The position numbers were made by a program, and so were the translations under genes. Shown piece after piece: positions 54,021-63,542 of a stretch of 64,000 nt of DNA. The notes below the pieces were generated by a model, which saw only the letters and a program-made list of their open reading frames with translations, searched no databases and was not told the DNA's origin. Numbering within the stretch: the stretch's first letter is position 1; the number at the start of each line of letters is the position of its first letter. This stretch comes from Mesorhizobium sp. B2-1-1 (GTDB taxonomy: Bacteria; Pseudomonadota; Alphaproteobacteria; Rhizobiales; Rhizobiaceae). The stretch covers positions 620,001 to 684,000 of the forward strand of contig NZ_CP083954.1 of the NCBI RefSeq assembly GCF_006442975.2. The letters run 5' to 3'.

Positions 54021-54395
54021 GTGAGCCGTCTTATCCGCTTCCTCTTTGCCGGCGGCATCGGCTTCGTCGCCGACGCGGCCGCCCTCTGGCTGCTGCTTGC
54101 CGTCACGCCGCTCGGCCCTTTCAGCGCCCGCGTGCTGTCCATCGGCTTTGCGCTCTGCGTCACCTGGCAGATAAACCGGCATCTGACCTTCTCGCCGTCG
54201 AGCCGCGGCTTGGTGCGGGAAGGCGCCCGCTATGGCAGCGTCGGCATCGCCACCAGCATCGCCAACTATCTGGTCTACTGCGCCATCCTTGTCGTCCTGC
54301 CGACAACCCCACCATTGGCCGCCCTTGCTTTCGCTTCGCTGGCCGCCATGGCGCTGTCCTTCCTCGGCTATTCCAGGCTGGTCTTCGACCGCTAG
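54021..54395 (+). CDS. GtrA-family membrane protein
   Basis: A 124-residue protein with four predicted transmembrane helices ([60 protein letters not shown] and [20 protein letters not shown]). The central polar WQINRHLTF is the GtrA hallmark. The family is thought to flip lipid-linked sugars across the inner membrane. GTG 54021 lies four bases after the end of the GT2 gene, so both are co-translated and probably act together in one surface-glycan step. Confidence 0.88.
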   Translation: MSRLIRFLFAGGIGFVADAAALWLLLAVTPLGPFSARVLSIGFALCVTWQINRHLTFSPSSRGLVREGARYGSVGIATSIANYLVYCAILVVLPTTPPLAALAFASLAAMALSFLGYSRLVFDR

Positions 54396-54468
54396 CGGCG
54401 TGGCCCGATTGGCAGAAGGCGCCGGGACCCTTATATCGCTCTCTCATCGACCGTGCTGGGGACCTGCC

Positions 54469-55410
54469 ATGAAGCTGAAAATCGCCGTCCAGATGGACCA
54501 CGTCTCCACCGTGTCGATCGCCGGAGACACTTCTTTCGCGCTGTCGCTGGAGGCGCAGCGGCGCGGCCATCAGCTCTACCACTACACGCCCGACCGGCTG
54601 TCGCTGCGCGACGGCAAGGTGTTCGCCCGCATCGAGGAGATGCAGGTACGCGACGAGAAGGGCAGCCACTATTCGCTGGGGGAGAAGGTGCGCACCGACC
54701 TGTCGGAGATGGACGTGATCCTGCTGAGACAGGATCCGCCCTTCGATATGAACTACATCACCACCACGCACATACTGGAGCGCATCCACCCCAGGACGCT
54801 GGTGGTCAACGACCCCGCCTGGGTGCGCAACAGCCCGGAAAAGATCTTCGTCACCGAGTTTTCCGACCTGATGCCGGAAACGCTGATCACCAAGGATCCC
54901 CAGGAGGTCGCCGCCTTCCGCAAGGAATTCGGCGACATCATCGTCAAGCCGCTCTACGGCAATGGCGGCGCGGGCATCTTCCACCTGCTGGAGGCCGACC
55001 GCAACCTCGCCTCGCTGCTCGAAATGTTCGGCCAGTTGTTCCGTGAGCCCTACATCGTGCAGCGTTACCTGAAGGACGTGCGCAAGGGTGACAAGCGCAT
55101 CATCCTGATCGACGGCGAGCCGGTCGGGGCCATCAACCGGGTGCCGGCCGAGCACGATTCCCGCTCCAATATGCATGTCGGCGGCCGCGCCGAGAAGACC
55201 GAGCTGACCGAGCGCGAGCGCGAGATCTGCGCCCGCATCGGGCCGGCACTGAGGGAACGCGGCTTCATCCTCGTCGGCATCGACGTGATCGGCGACTACA
55301 TGACCGAAATCAACGTGACCTCGCCGACCGGCGTACGCGAAGTCAAACGCTTCGGCGGCGCCGACATCGCCAGCCTGTTCTGGGACGCGGTGGAGGCCAA
55401 GCGGAAGTAG
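54469..55410 (+). CDS. gshB: Glutathione synthetase
   Basis: A 313-residue ATP-grasp enzyme that joins gamma-glutamylcysteine and glycine. Motifs are [20 protein letters not shown] at the N-terminus, [37 protein letters not shown] (ATP-grasp), [20 protein letters not shown] and [20 protein letters not shown] (glycine and metal site). The length is normal for proteobacteria. The downstream ComM/YifB gene follows after 185 bases on the same strand, an order common in Rhizobiales. Confidence 0.96.
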   Translation: MKLKIAVQMDHVSTVSIAGDTSFALSLEAQRRGHQLYHYTPDRLSLRDGKVFARIEEMQVRDEKGSHYSLGEKVRTDLSEMDVILLRQDPPFDMNYITTTHILERIHPRTLVVNDPAWVRNSPEKIFVTEFSDLMPETLITKDPQEVAAFRKEFGDIIVKPLYGNGGAGIFHLLEADRNLASLLEMFGQLFREPYIVQRYLKDVRKGDKRIILIDGEPVGAINRVPAEHDSRSNMHVGGRAEKTELTEREREICARIGPALRERGFILVGIDVIGDYMTEINVTSPTGVREVKRFGGADIASLFWDAVEAKRK

Positions 55411-55595
55411 CCGTTTTCATTTCGTATTAACCATGTTCCGTTTTTGCAACCGGAGACAACCGCGCCGCAACTTAAGCGGTTGCGTGTTCCTGTAATGTTC
55501 TTGATTTAACCGAGGAATTGTGATTGTGTCCGGCCCAGGCCCTTCGCGGCCTGATTGTAGAAGGCTTGGGGCAAGCCCAGATCCGGGGACAAGAC

Positions 55596-57128
55596 ATGGT
55601 GGCGCGGGTTCGCACGGTTGCTTTCCAGGGCATCGAGGCCGTGCCGGTCGACGTGCAGGTGATGATCGCGCCCGGCAAGGTCAACATGCACATCGTCGGT
55701 CTGGCCGATAAGGCAGTGGCCGAAAGCCGCGAACGGGTGCAGGCGGCACTCCATGCTTCCGGCCTGTCGATGCCGTCCAAGAAAGTCACTGTCAATCTGG
55801 CGCCCGCCGACCTGCCCAAGGAGGGCAGCCATTACGATTTGCCGATCGCGCTCGGCCTGATGGCGGCGCTTGGCGCCATTCCGGGCGACATGCTGGCCGG
55901 TTATGTCGTGCTTGGCGAATTGTCGCTCGACGGCACCATTGCCGCCGTCGCCGGCGCCTTGCCGGCCGCGATCGGCGCGAATTCCGAAGGCAAGGGCCTG
56001 ATCTGCCCCTTCGCCTGCGGCCCCGAAGCCGCCTGGGCCGGCAAGGACTTCGACATACTCGCGCCGCGCAGCCTGATCGCCATCGCCAATCATTTTCGCG
56101 GCACGCAGGTGCTGTCGCGCCCCGAAGCCGGCATCCATGCCGCGGCGCGCGACCTGCCCGATCTTGCCGACATCAAGGGCCAGGAAACCGCCAAGCGGGC
56201 ACTGGAGGTGGCGGCGGCCGGCGGGCACAACCTGCTGATGGTCGGCCCGCCGGGATCGGGAAAATCGATGCTGGCGCAGCGGCTGCCGTCGATCCTGCCG
56301 CCGCTGGCGCCGAAGGAATTGCTCGAAGTATCGATGATCGCCTCCGTCGCCGGCGAGCTCGGCGAGGGCAAGCTGACCGACCGGCGGCCGTTCCGCGCGC
56401 CGCACCATTCGGCCTCGATGGCGGCGATGGTCGGCGGCGGCATCCGGGCGCGGCCGGGCGAAGTGTCGCTTGCCCATCACGGCGTGCTGTTCCTCGACGA
56501 ATTTCCCGAATTCACGCCGCAGACGCTCGACGCGTTGCGCCAGCCATTGGAGACCGGCGACTGCATGATCGCGCGGGCCAACCATCGCGTCACCTATCCG
56601 GCGCGTATCCAGCTTGTGGCGGCGATGAACCCGTGCCGCTGCGGCATGGCCGGCGAGCCCGGCTATCGCTGCCTGCGCGGCGATCGCTGCCGCACCGACT
56701 ACCAGGCGCGCATCTCGGGCCCGCTGCTCGACCGCATCGATCTCAGGATCGAGGTGCCGGCGGTCTCGGCCAGCGACCTGATCCGGCCCGACCGGGCGGA
56801 GAAGAGCGCCGACGTGGCGCTGCGCGTGGCGCGTGCCCGCACCCTCCAGCGCGAGCGCTTCGAACGGCTCGGCGTCACCAGCGCCACCACAAACGCGCAT
56901 TGCGCGCCGGCGGTCATCGAGGAGATCGCTATGCCTGACGCATCGGGCCTGTCGCTGCTCAAGGACGCCAGCGAAAAGCTTGCCTTTTCGGCGCGGGCCT
57001 ATCACCGCGTGCTGAAGGTCGCGAGAACACTGGCCGATCTCGACGCCAGCGAAACCGTCGGCCGCATTCATCTCGCCGAAGCGATCTCCTACCGGATGAG
57101 TTCGGAGCGGGTGGCGCAGGCGGCGTAG
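55596..57128 (+). CDS. YifB/ComM-family AAA+ ATPase
   Basis: A 510-residue member of the Mg-chelatase-like YifB family (ComM in naturally transformable species). ComM is a hexameric helicase that helps branch migration during integration of incoming DNA. The N-terminal Lon-like part begins ARVRTVAFQGIEAVPVDVQV and includes LPKEGSHYDLPIALGLM. The AAA+ core has Walker A GPPGSGKS, Walker B LFLDEFPEF and sensor region VAAMNPCRCG with paired cysteines further on (GYRCLRGDRCR). ATG 55596 fits the family start; the frame upstream to 55524 is not conserved-looking. Confidence 0.93.
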   Translation: MVARVRTVAFQGIEAVPVDVQVMIAPGKVNMHIVGLADKAVAESRERVQAALHASGLSMPSKKVTVNLAPADLPKEGSHYDLPIALGLMAALGAIPGDMLAGYVVLGELSLDGTIAAVAGALPAAIGANSEGKGLICPFACGPEAAWAGKDFDILAPRSLIAIANHFRGTQVLSRPEAGIHAAARDLPDLADIKGQETAKRALEVAAAGGHNLLMVGPPGSGKSMLAQRLPSILPPLAPKELLEVSMIASVAGELGEGKLTDRRPFRAPHHSASMAAMVGGGIRARPGEVSLAHHGVLFLDEFPEFTPQTLDALRQPLETGDCMIARANHRVTYPARIQLVAAMNPCRCGMAGEPGYRCLRGDRCRTDYQARISGPLLDRIDLRIEVPAVSASDLIRPDRAEKSADVALRVARARTLQRERFERLGVTSATTNAHCAPAVIEEIAMPDASGLSLLKDASEKLAFSARAYHRVLKVARTLADLDASETVGRIHLAEAISYRMSSERVAQAA

Positions 57129-57180
57129 AGACCTCGCGTAATCGGCCTATGTCCAAGGGAATAGTTTGCCGATGGAAATC

Positions 57181-58758
57181 CTAGTTATCCACGGTACTAT
57201 TACAGAATGGATGCTGCATCATAGCGTTTGAAAGATTACCCGATCCGCCATCCCGTTTCGGGCGCTTGTGACCAACCTGCATGCCATTTCTATGCATGAG
57301 ACCTCCACAAGTTGGACATTTCGGCGCAGTGGGCAATGCATCTCGAATGAATGCTGCGCCTTTTACGTCGCGCGAGAACGATCCGCCCTCAAGGTCGAGT
57401 TCGCCGGAACTGGTAATTAGAAATTCGAATTCCGGCATTTCCCTGAGTATTTTTGCGACGTCTGACGCAGAGAATCCCTTAGTCAAGTGCTCTACTATTG
57501 CCTTGTAGAAGGCAACAGCACGAGGTCTGCTGCGCACGCCGCTTCCCAATTTCCTGACCGCTTCGCTCATGCCACGGTTCGCCATCAGAAATTCTTCAAA
57601 CTTCGCTCTGATCTTCGTGAATGTAACGAAGTCATCCGTTCCCCAGTCACGGAATAGCGAGAGGAACGTCAGAAGTGAAGATGCTGAAAAGGTCCCATTT
57701 CGACTGTAAAAATATAACGCGGGATGCAAGCCAAGAGATGAGGCGTGGGTCGAGCACAAACGCCAGATTGTCGCTCTCACCTTTACAAGATAATCAACGG
57801 TCCTGGCTCCATCTTGATCAACGTCTAGCGGTTCTTCCTTGGTTGCTCCCTTGTAGCTTGAGTCCCTGACTTGAACTCGATTGGCCAAATTCACCAGATC
57901 GAAAACTAACGGTAGCGCTTGCGGTCCGTAGCCCTGTCCGGCGGGCGGCAAATCAAGTGTTTTGATTGGTAGAGATATCGTGGGCTCGAATAGCAAAGCT
58001 GATATTTCACGGCCAAGGTCTTCGATTTCCCGTTGGGACTCTTCAGCGAATTTCTTCCAATAATTGTGGCCGGTGCCAGCCCTCAAGATCGCTCGAGCTG
58101 CCAAGGCCGTTGAGGAACGTCTGGCGGCTAGGATACGGCGCTCTGTCGCATCTATCTTCGTGCCCCCTTGATTGATCCGGAAGAAGGCTTTCTCCGCCTT
58201 GTCATGGTCGGCGTTTCTGATCCATTGGGCTGGAATCTCTTGCCATCCAATTCTGGCTGCTCTCTCAGCAATATCTGGGCGGGAATTTTGCGGATATTCG
58301 ATAGCCATTTTGTGATCGGCATATGAGCCAATTGATAGCGCCACCAAGTCTCTCGTTCTTCTCGCTGCTATCTGCTGATCATCCGGAATTGCATTCTGAA
58401 AGAAATGCCTGGAAACCTCTCCGTCGCCGTAGTCGTTGTGAACCCATGCAACAAGGGCGCTAAGGCGATGCGCTCCATCTATGACAAAGACATTCTGCCC
58501 TGCTCGCCACAGGATAACTGCAGGGATCAAATCCTTGCGAGCAAACGTGCCAATGAGATCAGCGACCTGTTCTGGACTCCAATTCGCAGTTTCTCTTTGA
58601 AAATCGGGCTTCCGCAGTGCGGGATATAGAAAGCCTTTTGGCTCTAGCCCCGCGATAGACAAAGAACTTATGTCTTCGCCTACCTCACCGGGAGCAGCTA
58701 AATCCTCCCGACGGATGAGTGCATCCAAATTTACAATGTTGGTTGTCGCAGCAGCCAT
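57181..58758 (-). CDS. DUF262-like N-terminal domain plus C-terminal HNH nuclease, putative defence protein
   Basis: A 525-residue protein. The N-terminal part has the DUF262/ParB-like nuclease pattern: DFQRETANWSPEQVADLI at 52-69, VFVIDGAHRLSAL at 90-102 (the DGQxR-type motif) and AFFRINQGGTKIDATERRIL at 191-210. A mainly helical middle follows. The C-terminus is an HNH-type zinc nuclease with Cys481, Cys484, His497, Asp503-Gly-Gly, Asn508, Asn511 and Cys519-Asn520. The combination recalls GmrSD/type IV restriction proteins that attack modified DNA, but the HNH half is much shorter than a DUF1524 domain. The gene is visibly less G+C-rich than both neighbours and stands alone between yifB and glcB, suggesting lateral gain. 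Target and activity are unknown. Confidence 0.7.
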   Translation of the reverse strand: MAAATTNIVNLDALIRREDLAAPGEVGEDISSLSIAGLEPKGFLYPALRKPDFQRETANWSPEQVADLIGTFARKDLIPAVILWRAGQNVFVIDGAHRLSALVAWVHNDYGDGEVSRHFFQNAIPDDQQIAARRTRDLVALSIGSYADHKMAIEYPQNSRPDIAERAARIGWQEIPAQWIRNADHDKAEKAFFRINQGGTKIDATERRILAARRSSTALAARAILRAGTGHNYWKKFAEESQREIEDLGREISALLFEPTISLPIKTLDLPPAGQGYGPQALPLVFDLVNLANRVQVRDSSYKGATKEEPLDVDQDGARTVDYLVKVRATIWRLCSTHASSLGLHPALYFYSRNGTFSASSLLTFLSLFRDWGTDDFVTFTKIRAKFEEFLMANRGMSEAVRKLGSGVRSRPRAVAFYKAIVEHLTKGFSASDVAKILREMPEFEFLITSSGELDLEGGSFSRDVKGAAFIRDALPTAPKCPTCGGLMHRNGMQVGHKRPKRDGGSGNLSNAMMQHPFCNSTVDN

Positions 58759-58774
58759 AGAATCGTCCTCCCCG

Positions 58775-58791
58775 GTGAGGACTTACCTCAC
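58775..58791. promoter_or_regulatory. Inverted repeat GTGAGG-N5-CCTCAC before the DUF262-HNH gene
   Basis: A perfect 6-bp inverted repeat around ACTTA, 17 bases upstream of the ATG at 58758, just before its GGGGAGGA ribosome site. It could be an operator that keeps a potentially harmful nuclease off, or an mRNA hairpin near the ribosome site. Confidence 0.4.
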
Positions 58792-58828
58792 TTTCATACG
58801 ACAGAACAGTTGTGCGGGTTTGCATGAC

Positions 58829-61030
58829 TTATAGTCGTACGGACCCTCGGTATCCACGGGCTATTTCTCCCTTCGCCTTCAGTTCCAGCCTCCGCGCGTG
58901 CAGCACCGGTTCGGTGTAGCCGTTGGGCTGGATGCGGCCTTTGAAGACGAGGTCGCAGGCGGCCTGGAAGGCGACGGAGCCGTTGAAATCGGCGGCCATC
59001 GGCCGGTAGAGCGGGTCGCCTTGGTTCTGCTGGTCGACGATATCAGCCATGCGCCTCATCGTTTCCATCACCTGGTCGGCCGTGCAGACGCCATGGTGCA
59101 GCCAGTTGGCGATGTGCTGCGAGGAGATGCGCAGCGTGGCGCGGTCCTCCATCAGGCCGACATCGTTGATATCGGGCACTTTCGAGCAGCCGACGCCCTG
59201 GTCGATCCAGCGCACGACATAGCCCAGAATGCCTTGCGCGTTGTTGTCGAGTTCCGCCTGGATGTCGGCCGGAGACCAGTTGGGCCGCACCGCGACCGGC
59301 ACCGACAGGATGTCGTCGAGCTTGGCCCTCGGCCGGCTCTTCAGCGCCGCCTGGACGGCGTGGACATCGACCTTGTGATAATGGGTGGCGTGCAGCGTCG
59401 CCGCGGTCGGCGAGGGCACCCAAGCGGTGTTGGCGCCGGCCTTGGGATGGGCGATCTTCTCGGTGAGCATCGCCGCCATCAAATCGGGCATCGCCCACAT
59501 GCCCTTGCCGATCTGGGCATGGCCGGCAAGCCCGCATTCCAGCCCGGTGTCGACATTCCAGGCCTCGTAGGCGGAAATCCAGGCGGCCTGCTTCATGTCG
59601 CCCTTGCGGATCATCGGGCCGGCTTCCATCGAGGTGTGGATCTCGTCGCCGGTGCGGTCGAGGAAGCCGGTGTTGATGAACACGACGCGCTCCCTGGCGG
59701 CGCGGATCGCCTCCTTGAGGTTGACGGTGGTGCGCCGCTCCTCGTCCATGATGCCCATCTTGATGGTATTCTGGTCCATACCGAGCACGGCCTCGACGCG
59801 ATCGAAAATCTCGACGGCGAAGGCGACTTCCTCGGGCCCATGCATCTTGGGTTTCACGACATACATCGAGCCGGCGCGGGAATTGGCGCGGCGGCCGTTC
59901 GGCCCGATATCGTGCAGCGCGATCAGCGCGGTCATCGCCGTGTCCATGATGCCTTCCGGCACCTCGTTGCCGTCGCGGTCCGTTATCGCCGGATTGGTCA
60001 TGAGGTGGCCGACATTCCTGACCAGCATCAGCGAGCGGCCGGGCAGCGTCACAGTACCGCCATTGGGCGAGGTATAGGACCGATCGGGGTTGAGCTTGCG
60101 GACAAAGGTCCGGCCGCCCTTGGTGATCTCTTCGGCCAGGTCGCCCTTCATCAGGCCGAGCCAGTTGCGGTACACGACGACCTTGTCCTGCGCATCCACC
60201 GCCGCGACCGAATCCTCGCAGTCCTGGATGGTGGTCAGCGCCGATTCCAGGATGATGTCGGCGATGCCGGCCGGATCGGTGCGGCCGATCTGGTTGTCGC
60301 GGTTGATCAGGATCTCGATATGCAGGCCGTTGCTGACCAGCAGCACGGCTTGCGGGTTGGCGGCATCGCCGCGATAGGCGACGAACTGCCTGACGTCGGC
60401 AAGCGTGGTCGAGCCGGCGCCGGCGCTGAGCCGCAGCGCGCCATTGGCCAGCGAAAGGCCGTTGACGCCGGCCCATTTGCCCGATGTGAGCGGCACCGAC
60501 TGGTCGAGAAAGTCCTTGGCCCAGGCGACGACTTTCGCACCGCGCGCGGGGTTGAAGCCGTTGCCCTTCCCGGCGCCGTCTGTCTCGGGAATCGCATCGG
60601 TGCCGTAAAGCGCATCATAGAGCGAGCCCCAGCGCGCATTGGCGGCGTTGAGCGCATAGCGCGCATTCATCACCGGCACCACAAGCTGCGGCCCGGCGAC
60701 GACGGCGATCTCGGGATCAACCTTTTCGGTCGTCACCGAGAAGACCGGGCCTTCGGGGACGAGATAGCCGATCTCCTTCAGGAAGGTTTTGTAGGCTTCC
60801 ATGTCGACCGGCGCGCCATTGGCGCGATACCAGTCATCGAGCTTTTCCTGGATAGCGTCGCGCTTCGCCAGCAGTGCCCGGTTCTTCGGAGCGAGGTCGT
60901 GGACGATGGCCGAAAAGCCGTTCCAGAATTTATCCGAATCGATGCCGGTGCCCGGAGCGGCCTCGTTGACAACGAAGTCATGAAGTTCGCGGGCGATCCG
61001 CAATCCGGCGATTTCGACGCGATCGGTCAT
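58829..61030 (-). CDS. glcB: Malate synthase G
   Basis: A 733-residue enzyme of the glyoxylate/glycolate route that condenses glyoxylate and acetyl-CoA to malate. Motifs include [38 protein letters not shown] with the metal-binding glutamate region, [20 protein letters not shown] and [20 protein letters not shown], the last containing the catalytic aspartate. The length matches the monomeric G isoform, not AceB. ATG 61030 ([12 protein letters not shown]) is chosen over an upstream in-frame ATG at 61090. The DUF262-HNH gene lies 70 bases downstream, and no glycolate oxidase genes are adjacent. Confidence 0.96.
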   Translation of the reverse strand: MTDRVEIAGLRIARELHDFVVNEAAPGTGIDSDKFWNGFSAIVHDLAPKNRALLAKRDAIQEKLDDWYRANGAPVDMEAYKTFLKEIGYLVPEGPVFSVTTEKVDPEIAVVAGPQLVVPVMNARYALNAANARWGSLYDALYGTDAIPETDGAGKGNGFNPARGAKVVAWAKDFLDQSVPLTSGKWAGVNGLSLANGALRLSAGAGSTTLADVRQFVAYRGDAANPQAVLLVSNGLHIEILINRDNQIGRTDPAGIADIILESALTTIQDCEDSVAAVDAQDKVVVYRNWLGLMKGDLAEEITKGGRTFVRKLNPDRSYTSPNGGTVTLPGRSLMLVRNVGHLMTNPAITDRDGNEVPEGIMDTAMTALIALHDIGPNGRRANSRAGSMYVVKPKMHGPEEVAFAVEIFDRVEAVLGMDQNTIKMGIMDEERRTTVNLKEAIRAARERVVFINTGFLDRTGDEIHTSMEAGPMIRKGDMKQAAWISAYEAWNVDTGLECGLAGHAQIGKGMWAMPDLMAAMLTEKIAHPKAGANTAWVPSPTAATLHATHYHKVDVHAVQAALKSRPRAKLDDILSVPVAVRPNWSPADIQAELDNNAQGILGYVVRWIDQGVGCSKVPDINDVGLMEDRATLRISSQHIANWLHHGVCTADQVMETMRRMADIVDQQNQGDPLYRPMAADFNGSVAFQAACDLVFKGRIQPNGYTEPVLHARRLELKAKGEIARGYRGSVRL

Positions 61031-61150
61031 CAGGCTGCTCCAGATGAAAGGCTTTCGCGGGCCTTTGGCATGTTGGGAGTGCAGGGTCAATTCAGCTTAG
61101 GGTGAAGGCAAGGCAGGTAGGCGCGGTTTTTAGGCTTGGTGCCGGCGGCG

Positions 61151-61346
61151 ACGCTGCCAATCTCCCCCCAAGTGGGGGAGATGCCCGGCAGGGCAGAGGG
61201 GGGCGCGAAGGAATGCCGACCTCGGCAAGTTTCGGTATTTCGTGCAGTCGGTCGACGTCGAGTATGAGCGGGCGCTGCTCCGAGACGCTGGCGGGACAGC
61301 GCCCCCCCTGGCCTGCCGGCGATCTCCCCCACAAGAGGGGAGATTA
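61151..61346. repeat. Palindromic intergenic repeat, family A, copy 4 (inside-out arrangement)
   Basis: Here the two arms are swapped: the left unit ends ...GGCAGGGCAGAGGGGGGCGC and the right unit begins GCGCCCCCCCTGGCCTGCCG, with the inner hairpins on the outside. The element fills most of the 325-base gap between glcB and the hydantoinase gene. I see nothing else in this gap. Confidence 0.85.
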
Positions 61347-61355
61347 CACCCTCCA

Positions 61356-63395
61356 TCACACCGCGATCCGTGGCCTGCCCGAAGCCACCGCCACCACATG
61401 CGCCTCGATGAACATACGCTGGGCTTCGACGGTGGAGACGCGGAATTCGGTCGCGACATCGATCTCGGCGCTGTCAGTGCCGGCATCCCTGGCGCGCTGC
61501 GCAGCGATGCTGCGCACATCGGCCTCGGCGGCCGCGATCGCCGCCGCCTCGTCGAGGAAATCGCGCACGGTTTCGCCCGAGGCAAGACGGAACAGACCTT
61601 CCTTGGGCTGGCTGACGCGCGCCTCCGCCGATACCCGGACCTGGCCGACAACGGCGCCGAGCGCGTTGGCGACGTCGGTGTCATCAGGCACCACGCAGTC
61701 ATTGCCGACCAATGGCGGGAGTCCGGCATAGTGCAGCGGCGCGGAGGCACCGAGGCCGATCACCGGCCGGTCGAGCGCGACGCTCAGGCGCGCAATGCCG
61801 GGATGCGCGTCGACGGCGCGCTGCACCAGCGCATGCGCCACGGTGGACGCACCGTCGAGCCCGTCCTCGGCGAAGGCGGTTTGAAGGATATATTCGGCCG
61901 ACCAGCGCGTCAGCGCGGCCAGCACGCGCTCCGAAATCGCCTTGGGGGAGGCCGCGATCGCCTGGCCGCGGCCGTCGCGCTTGCGGGCAAACAGCTCTGC
62001 GCCGAGGCGGGCGGCCGCGGCATCCCAGTTCGCCTGCTTGCCAAGCACATGCGCCGCATCCGACGGCGTGAAACCTGAAATGTGCACCAGCCCGCGCGAC
62101 ACCAGGCGGTTCAGGGTAGCGTTCTGGGCATTCGAGGTCAAAAGCCTGTCGAGGGGCAAGGGCATTGCGCCGATCGCTTCATAGAGCCTTGCTTCCGGAG
62201 CAGTCAGCCCGGCGGCAAGACGGTCGGGCACGCCGGTGCGCACCGCGAAACGGCCGTCCATGCGGCCAGTGTTTGGCGCGCGCAGCTGGCGCTCGAGTTC
62301 CGCCAGAACGGCCTCGCGATGCACCATGCCGGCCAGCGCCAGCGGCACCAGCCGGCGCGGTCCAAGCAGGAGCCTGGGGTTGAGAGCGCCGTCTTCCAAT
62401 GCCACTTCGGAATCGCCGCCGAGGCCGAAGGTGCGCATGGCGACCGCTTCGACCATGGTGCGAAAGCCGCCGACGGTGGCGCCTTCCGGATCGAGCCGCG
62501 GCCGGCCCTTGTCGAGCACGGCAACGTCGGTGGTGGTGCCGCCGATGTCGGAAACCACCGCGTTTTCCAATCCGGTCATGTGGTGCGCCCCGACCAGGCT
62601 GGCGGCCGGGCCGGACAGAATGGTCTCGATCGGCCGCTGGCGGGCGAACGCCGCCGACACCAGCGCACCGTCGCCGCGCACCACCATCAGGGGCGCCGCG
62701 ATGCCGCGCGCCTCGAGAAAGCCCTCGGTCGCCGCCACCAGCCGGTCGATCATCGAGATCAGCCGGGCGTTGAGCAGCGTCGTCAGCGCCCGGCGCGGAC
62801 CGCCTAGCTTGGCCGACAATTCATGGCTCGCGGTGACCGGCAGGCCGGTTTTCTCCCGGATCAGCTCGCGGGCGGCGATCTCGTGCGCCGGGTTGCGGGT
62901 GGCGAAATAGGCGCAGACGGCAAAGCCCGAGACCGAGCCGCCGAGTCCGGGCAGCGCCGCCTCGAGGCCGGACAGATCGAGCTTGGCGGTATTGCCGTGC
63001 ACATCGTGGCCGCCGGGGCAGAACACGACCGGATCGGTGCCCAATGCCGCCTTCAGCCCATCGCGGGCAAGGTCCGCCTCGGAAAAGCCGATCATCACCA
63101 GCGCGACGCGGCCACCCTGGCCCTCGACCAGCGCGTTGGTGGCAAGCGTCGTCGACATGGAGACAAGCTTGATGGCGGCCGGATCGGTGACCGCTTTTTC
63201 CAGAACCGCGTCGACGGCGCCGGAAATGCCAACGGCGAGATCGTGCCTGGTGGTCAGAGCCTTGGCCTTGGCCAGCACCTTTCCCTTGTTCGGCCCGCTC
63301 TGCGGGCCTTCGGTTTCGGACCACAGCACGGCATCGGTGTAGGTGCCGCCGGTGTCGATGCCGAGGAAAAGAGGTTTTGGCTTGGTCTTGGTCAT
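61356..63395 (-). CDS. Hydantoinase/oxoprolinase A-type protein without a B partner
   Basis: A 679-residue HyuA-family ATPase-fold protein. The phosphate loops are FLGIDTGGTYTDAVLW near residue 10 and VVSDIGGTTTDVAVLDKGRP near residue 285; a further conserved stretch is SMSTTLATNALVEGQGGRVA. It differs from the 5664-7748 copy in much of its length. No hydantoinase B gene adjoins it: glcB is on one side and a CDGSH protein on the other. It may work alone, with a distant partner, or in a different reaction from hydantoin cleavage. Confidence 0.85.
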   Translation of the reverse strand: MTKTKPKPLFLGIDTGGTYTDAVLWSETEGPQSGPNKGKVLAKAKALTTRHDLAVGISGAVDAVLEKAVTDPAAIKLVSMSTTLATNALVEGQGGRVALVMIGFSEADLARDGLKAALGTDPVVFCPGGHDVHGNTAKLDLSGLEAALPGLGGSVSGFAVCAYFATRNPAHEIAARELIREKTGLPVTASHELSAKLGGPRRALTTLLNARLISMIDRLVAATEGFLEARGIAAPLMVVRGDGALVSAAFARQRPIETILSGPAASLVGAHHMTGLENAVVSDIGGTTTDVAVLDKGRPRLDPEGATVGGFRTMVEAVAMRTFGLGGDSEVALEDGALNPRLLLGPRRLVPLALAGMVHREAVLAELERQLRAPNTGRMDGRFAVRTGVPDRLAAGLTAPEARLYEAIGAMPLPLDRLLTSNAQNATLNRLVSRGLVHISGFTPSDAAHVLGKQANWDAAAARLGAELFARKRDGRGQAIAASPKAISERVLAALTRWSAEYILQTAFAEDGLDGASTVAHALVQRAVDAHPGIARLSVALDRPVIGLGASAPLHYAGLPPLVGNDCVVPDDTDVANALGAVVGQVRVSAEARVSQPKEGLFRLASGETVRDFLDEAAAIAAAEADVRSIAAQRARDAGTDSAEIDVATEFRVSTVEAQRMFIEAHVVAVASGRPRIAV

Positions 63396-63493
63396 GTCTG
63401 ATGATGGCCCGAGCAGATAGGAAAATGCTTCTCGCCCTTAACCTATAGCGGCCGGACGATAAAGCTGAGAGCGCTGGGCCACGGGAGGAGTTC

Positions 63494-63526
63494 GATCTCC
63501 CCCACGAGGGGGGAGATTGGCAGCTT
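63494..63526. repeat. Fragment of repeat family A
   Basis: Only one inner hairpin and its flank are present (GATCTCCCCCACGAGGGGGG, then AGATTGGCAGCTT). It lies between the CDGSH gene and the hydantoinase gene and may act as a terminator hairpin. Confidence 0.7.
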
Positions 63527-63542
63527 CAATGGCAGGGTCAAC

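Noticed and set aside
58898..61105. Plus-strand open frame of 735 residues across malate synthase G
   Set aside because: Shadow frame. The opposite strand matches malate synthase along its full length.
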